In this document: positions 63,007 to 64,000 of the stretch, piece by piece
Numbering within the stretch: position 1 is the stretch's first letter
Layout of the letters: every line of letters starts with the position of its first letter
NCBI RefSeq assembly: GCF_964355755.1
Contig: NC_092671.1
Span: 3,111,001 to 3,175,000, forward strand
Direction: 5' to 3'
Length of the DNA: 64,000 nt
From: Antedon mediterranea
Lineage: Eukaryota > Echinodermata > Crinoidea > Comatulida > Antedonidae
The notes under the pieces: model-generated
What the model saw: the letters and a program-made list of their open reading frames with translations, nothing else
Told to the model about the DNA's origin: nothing
Database searches by the model: none
Made by a program: the position numbers and the translations under genes

Positions 63007-63107
63007 GGTCCTGTTTCTGCTGCAAACAAATAACCATATAAAATTCTGTGCATAAGTTAACTCCAATTTCTTTTGGTTTATTCGGCGCTATGCAGCAGAA
63101 ACAGACC
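63007..63107. mobile_element. Short Harbinger/Tourist-like MITE
   Basis: 101 bp with ends GGTCCTGTTTCTGCTGCA and TGCAGCAGAAACAGACC, flanked on both sides by TAA (63004-63006, 63108-63110), the 3-bp TWA target duplication of PIF/Harbinger. It shares its terminal repeat with the nested element at 44.3 kb and lies in the MGAT1 intron just after the last visible exon. Confidence 0.8.
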
Positions 63108-63933
63108 TAAGACAAAATGAAGAAATTCTTAAGTGATAAAATTAGGATTTATTTATCAAATAGTTTTTTTATGGATTAAGATTTTAAAAAACCCAAAGAT
63201 ATTTATTTTGACTAAAGCAAAATCATTTACTTTGCAAGCTTGATGTTCAAAACTTATTTCTGATGAGTTATTGGATTTTACTCAATAACAGAACATTTAG
63301 GTTTTTCCAGTCGCTGACTCGGCCTTGGAAAATAAAAAAAATTCCAAACTGCAATTTCGAGCCCATATCCAAAATATGACAAATGCTGTTTAAATTGTGT
63401 TAACAATCGCAGATAAATAAAAATTATTGATTCGAAATCAAAACAATAACCTCACTCTCTCTGAAACAACTGTTCGCCTAACCAATATAATATTATTCTC
63501 TTGATATTCAGGGCTTTCACCGTAAATTGACTTCTGAGTAATGTGAATTCGTAAATCAATTTTAATGCCAAGCCAAAAAGTAATATTAAATTAACAAATA
63601 AATATGTCAAAAAATCAATAATTTCATATTTCCCAATTGTCTAATTAATCAAACTTATTTCATAATGAGGTCATTAACCTGAATATTTAGGTGAATTATG
63701 AATAAAAATGTGATTGTGTTTGAATGCTAACCGTCATCAAGCGCGTCTCTCTTTAATTAGATTCCAGTAGAAATTATTCCAATGAAATATTAATAAAAAA
63801 AATGATTGATGCGCTACTGTATGTAATTGGATCTTAAATGAAATTAAGATTGCATTTTTCCTCCAGTTTCAAATGAAAATTTACTTGAAATGAAGTTTAT
63901 TTTTATGTATTTTATCACAGTAAACCGTTTATA

Positions 63934-64000
63934 TATAGTAGAACCCCTATTAAGGGTACACCTTCAGGACCGAACAAAGTGTCCCTTAACAGGGGTATCT
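63934..64000. mobile_element. Pogo-like family C element, cut by window edge
   Basis: tatagtagaacccctattaa, then gggtacaccttcaggaccga and acaaagtgtcccttaacagg: the left end of the same family as at 2.7 kb. The right part lies outside the window. Confidence 0.6.

Overview
The window looks like ordinary nuclear DNA from an animal. It is AT-rich, gene-poor and interrupted by introns, with four protein-coding genes in 64 kb, standard GT-AG introns of about 0.06 to 6 kb, and many dispersed repeats. The gene families present (GPATCH8/ZNF804-type zinc finger, Dispatched, acyl-CoA thioesterase/BAAT, MGAT1), a 5S-rRNA-derived SINE and the LINE fragments suggest an invertebrate deuterostome, perhaps an echinoderm. 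That placement is inference; nothing here fixes the species.

Layout. Positions 1-17.6 kb hold no gene I can support: AT-rich DNA with MITEs, a tRNA-type SINE, a 5S SINE and an 18-bp minisatellite. 17.6-23.2 kb (+) holds a GPATCH8-family gene whose visible part has a C2H2 finger, a conserved LQWP block, an RS-rich region and an unusual Gly/Ala/Ile/Pro repeat tail; its 5' end, including any G-patch domain, was not found. 25.3-31.9 kb (-) holds a complete five-exon Dispatched homologue (945 aa), convergent with GPATCH8. 34.8-40.5 kb (+) holds a complete nine-exon acyl-CoA thioesterase/BAAT-family gene (458 aa) with an intact Ser-Asp-His triad, divergent from the Dispatched gene. A 5'-truncated LINE sits between these two. 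40.7-51 kb is intergenic and rich in repeats, including a second LINE fragment, nested Harbinger-like palindromes and minisatellites. 51.1 kb to the right edge (+) holds the first five coding exons of MGAT1 (GlcNAc-transferase I), cut by the window at its metal-binding EDD motif.

The four genes form no pathway or operon. I joined all exons by hand and checked that splice phases agree across every junction. MGAT1 acts in Golgi N-glycan processing, Dispatched in release of lipid-modified Hedgehog, the thioesterase in acyl-CoA hydrolysis or conjugation, and GPATCH8-type proteins in nuclear RNA processing.

The most notable non-gene content is transposon-derived. One palindromic MITE family has about 13 copies, and its internal 21-bp unit has expanded from none to about ten copies. 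A non-autonomous Helitron with textbook ends lies in a thioesterase intron. A nested Harbinger-like element carries about 13 copies of a 9-bp ATACGGTAT palindrome. In the thioesterase gene, both a splice donor and a splice acceptor have been locally duplicated.
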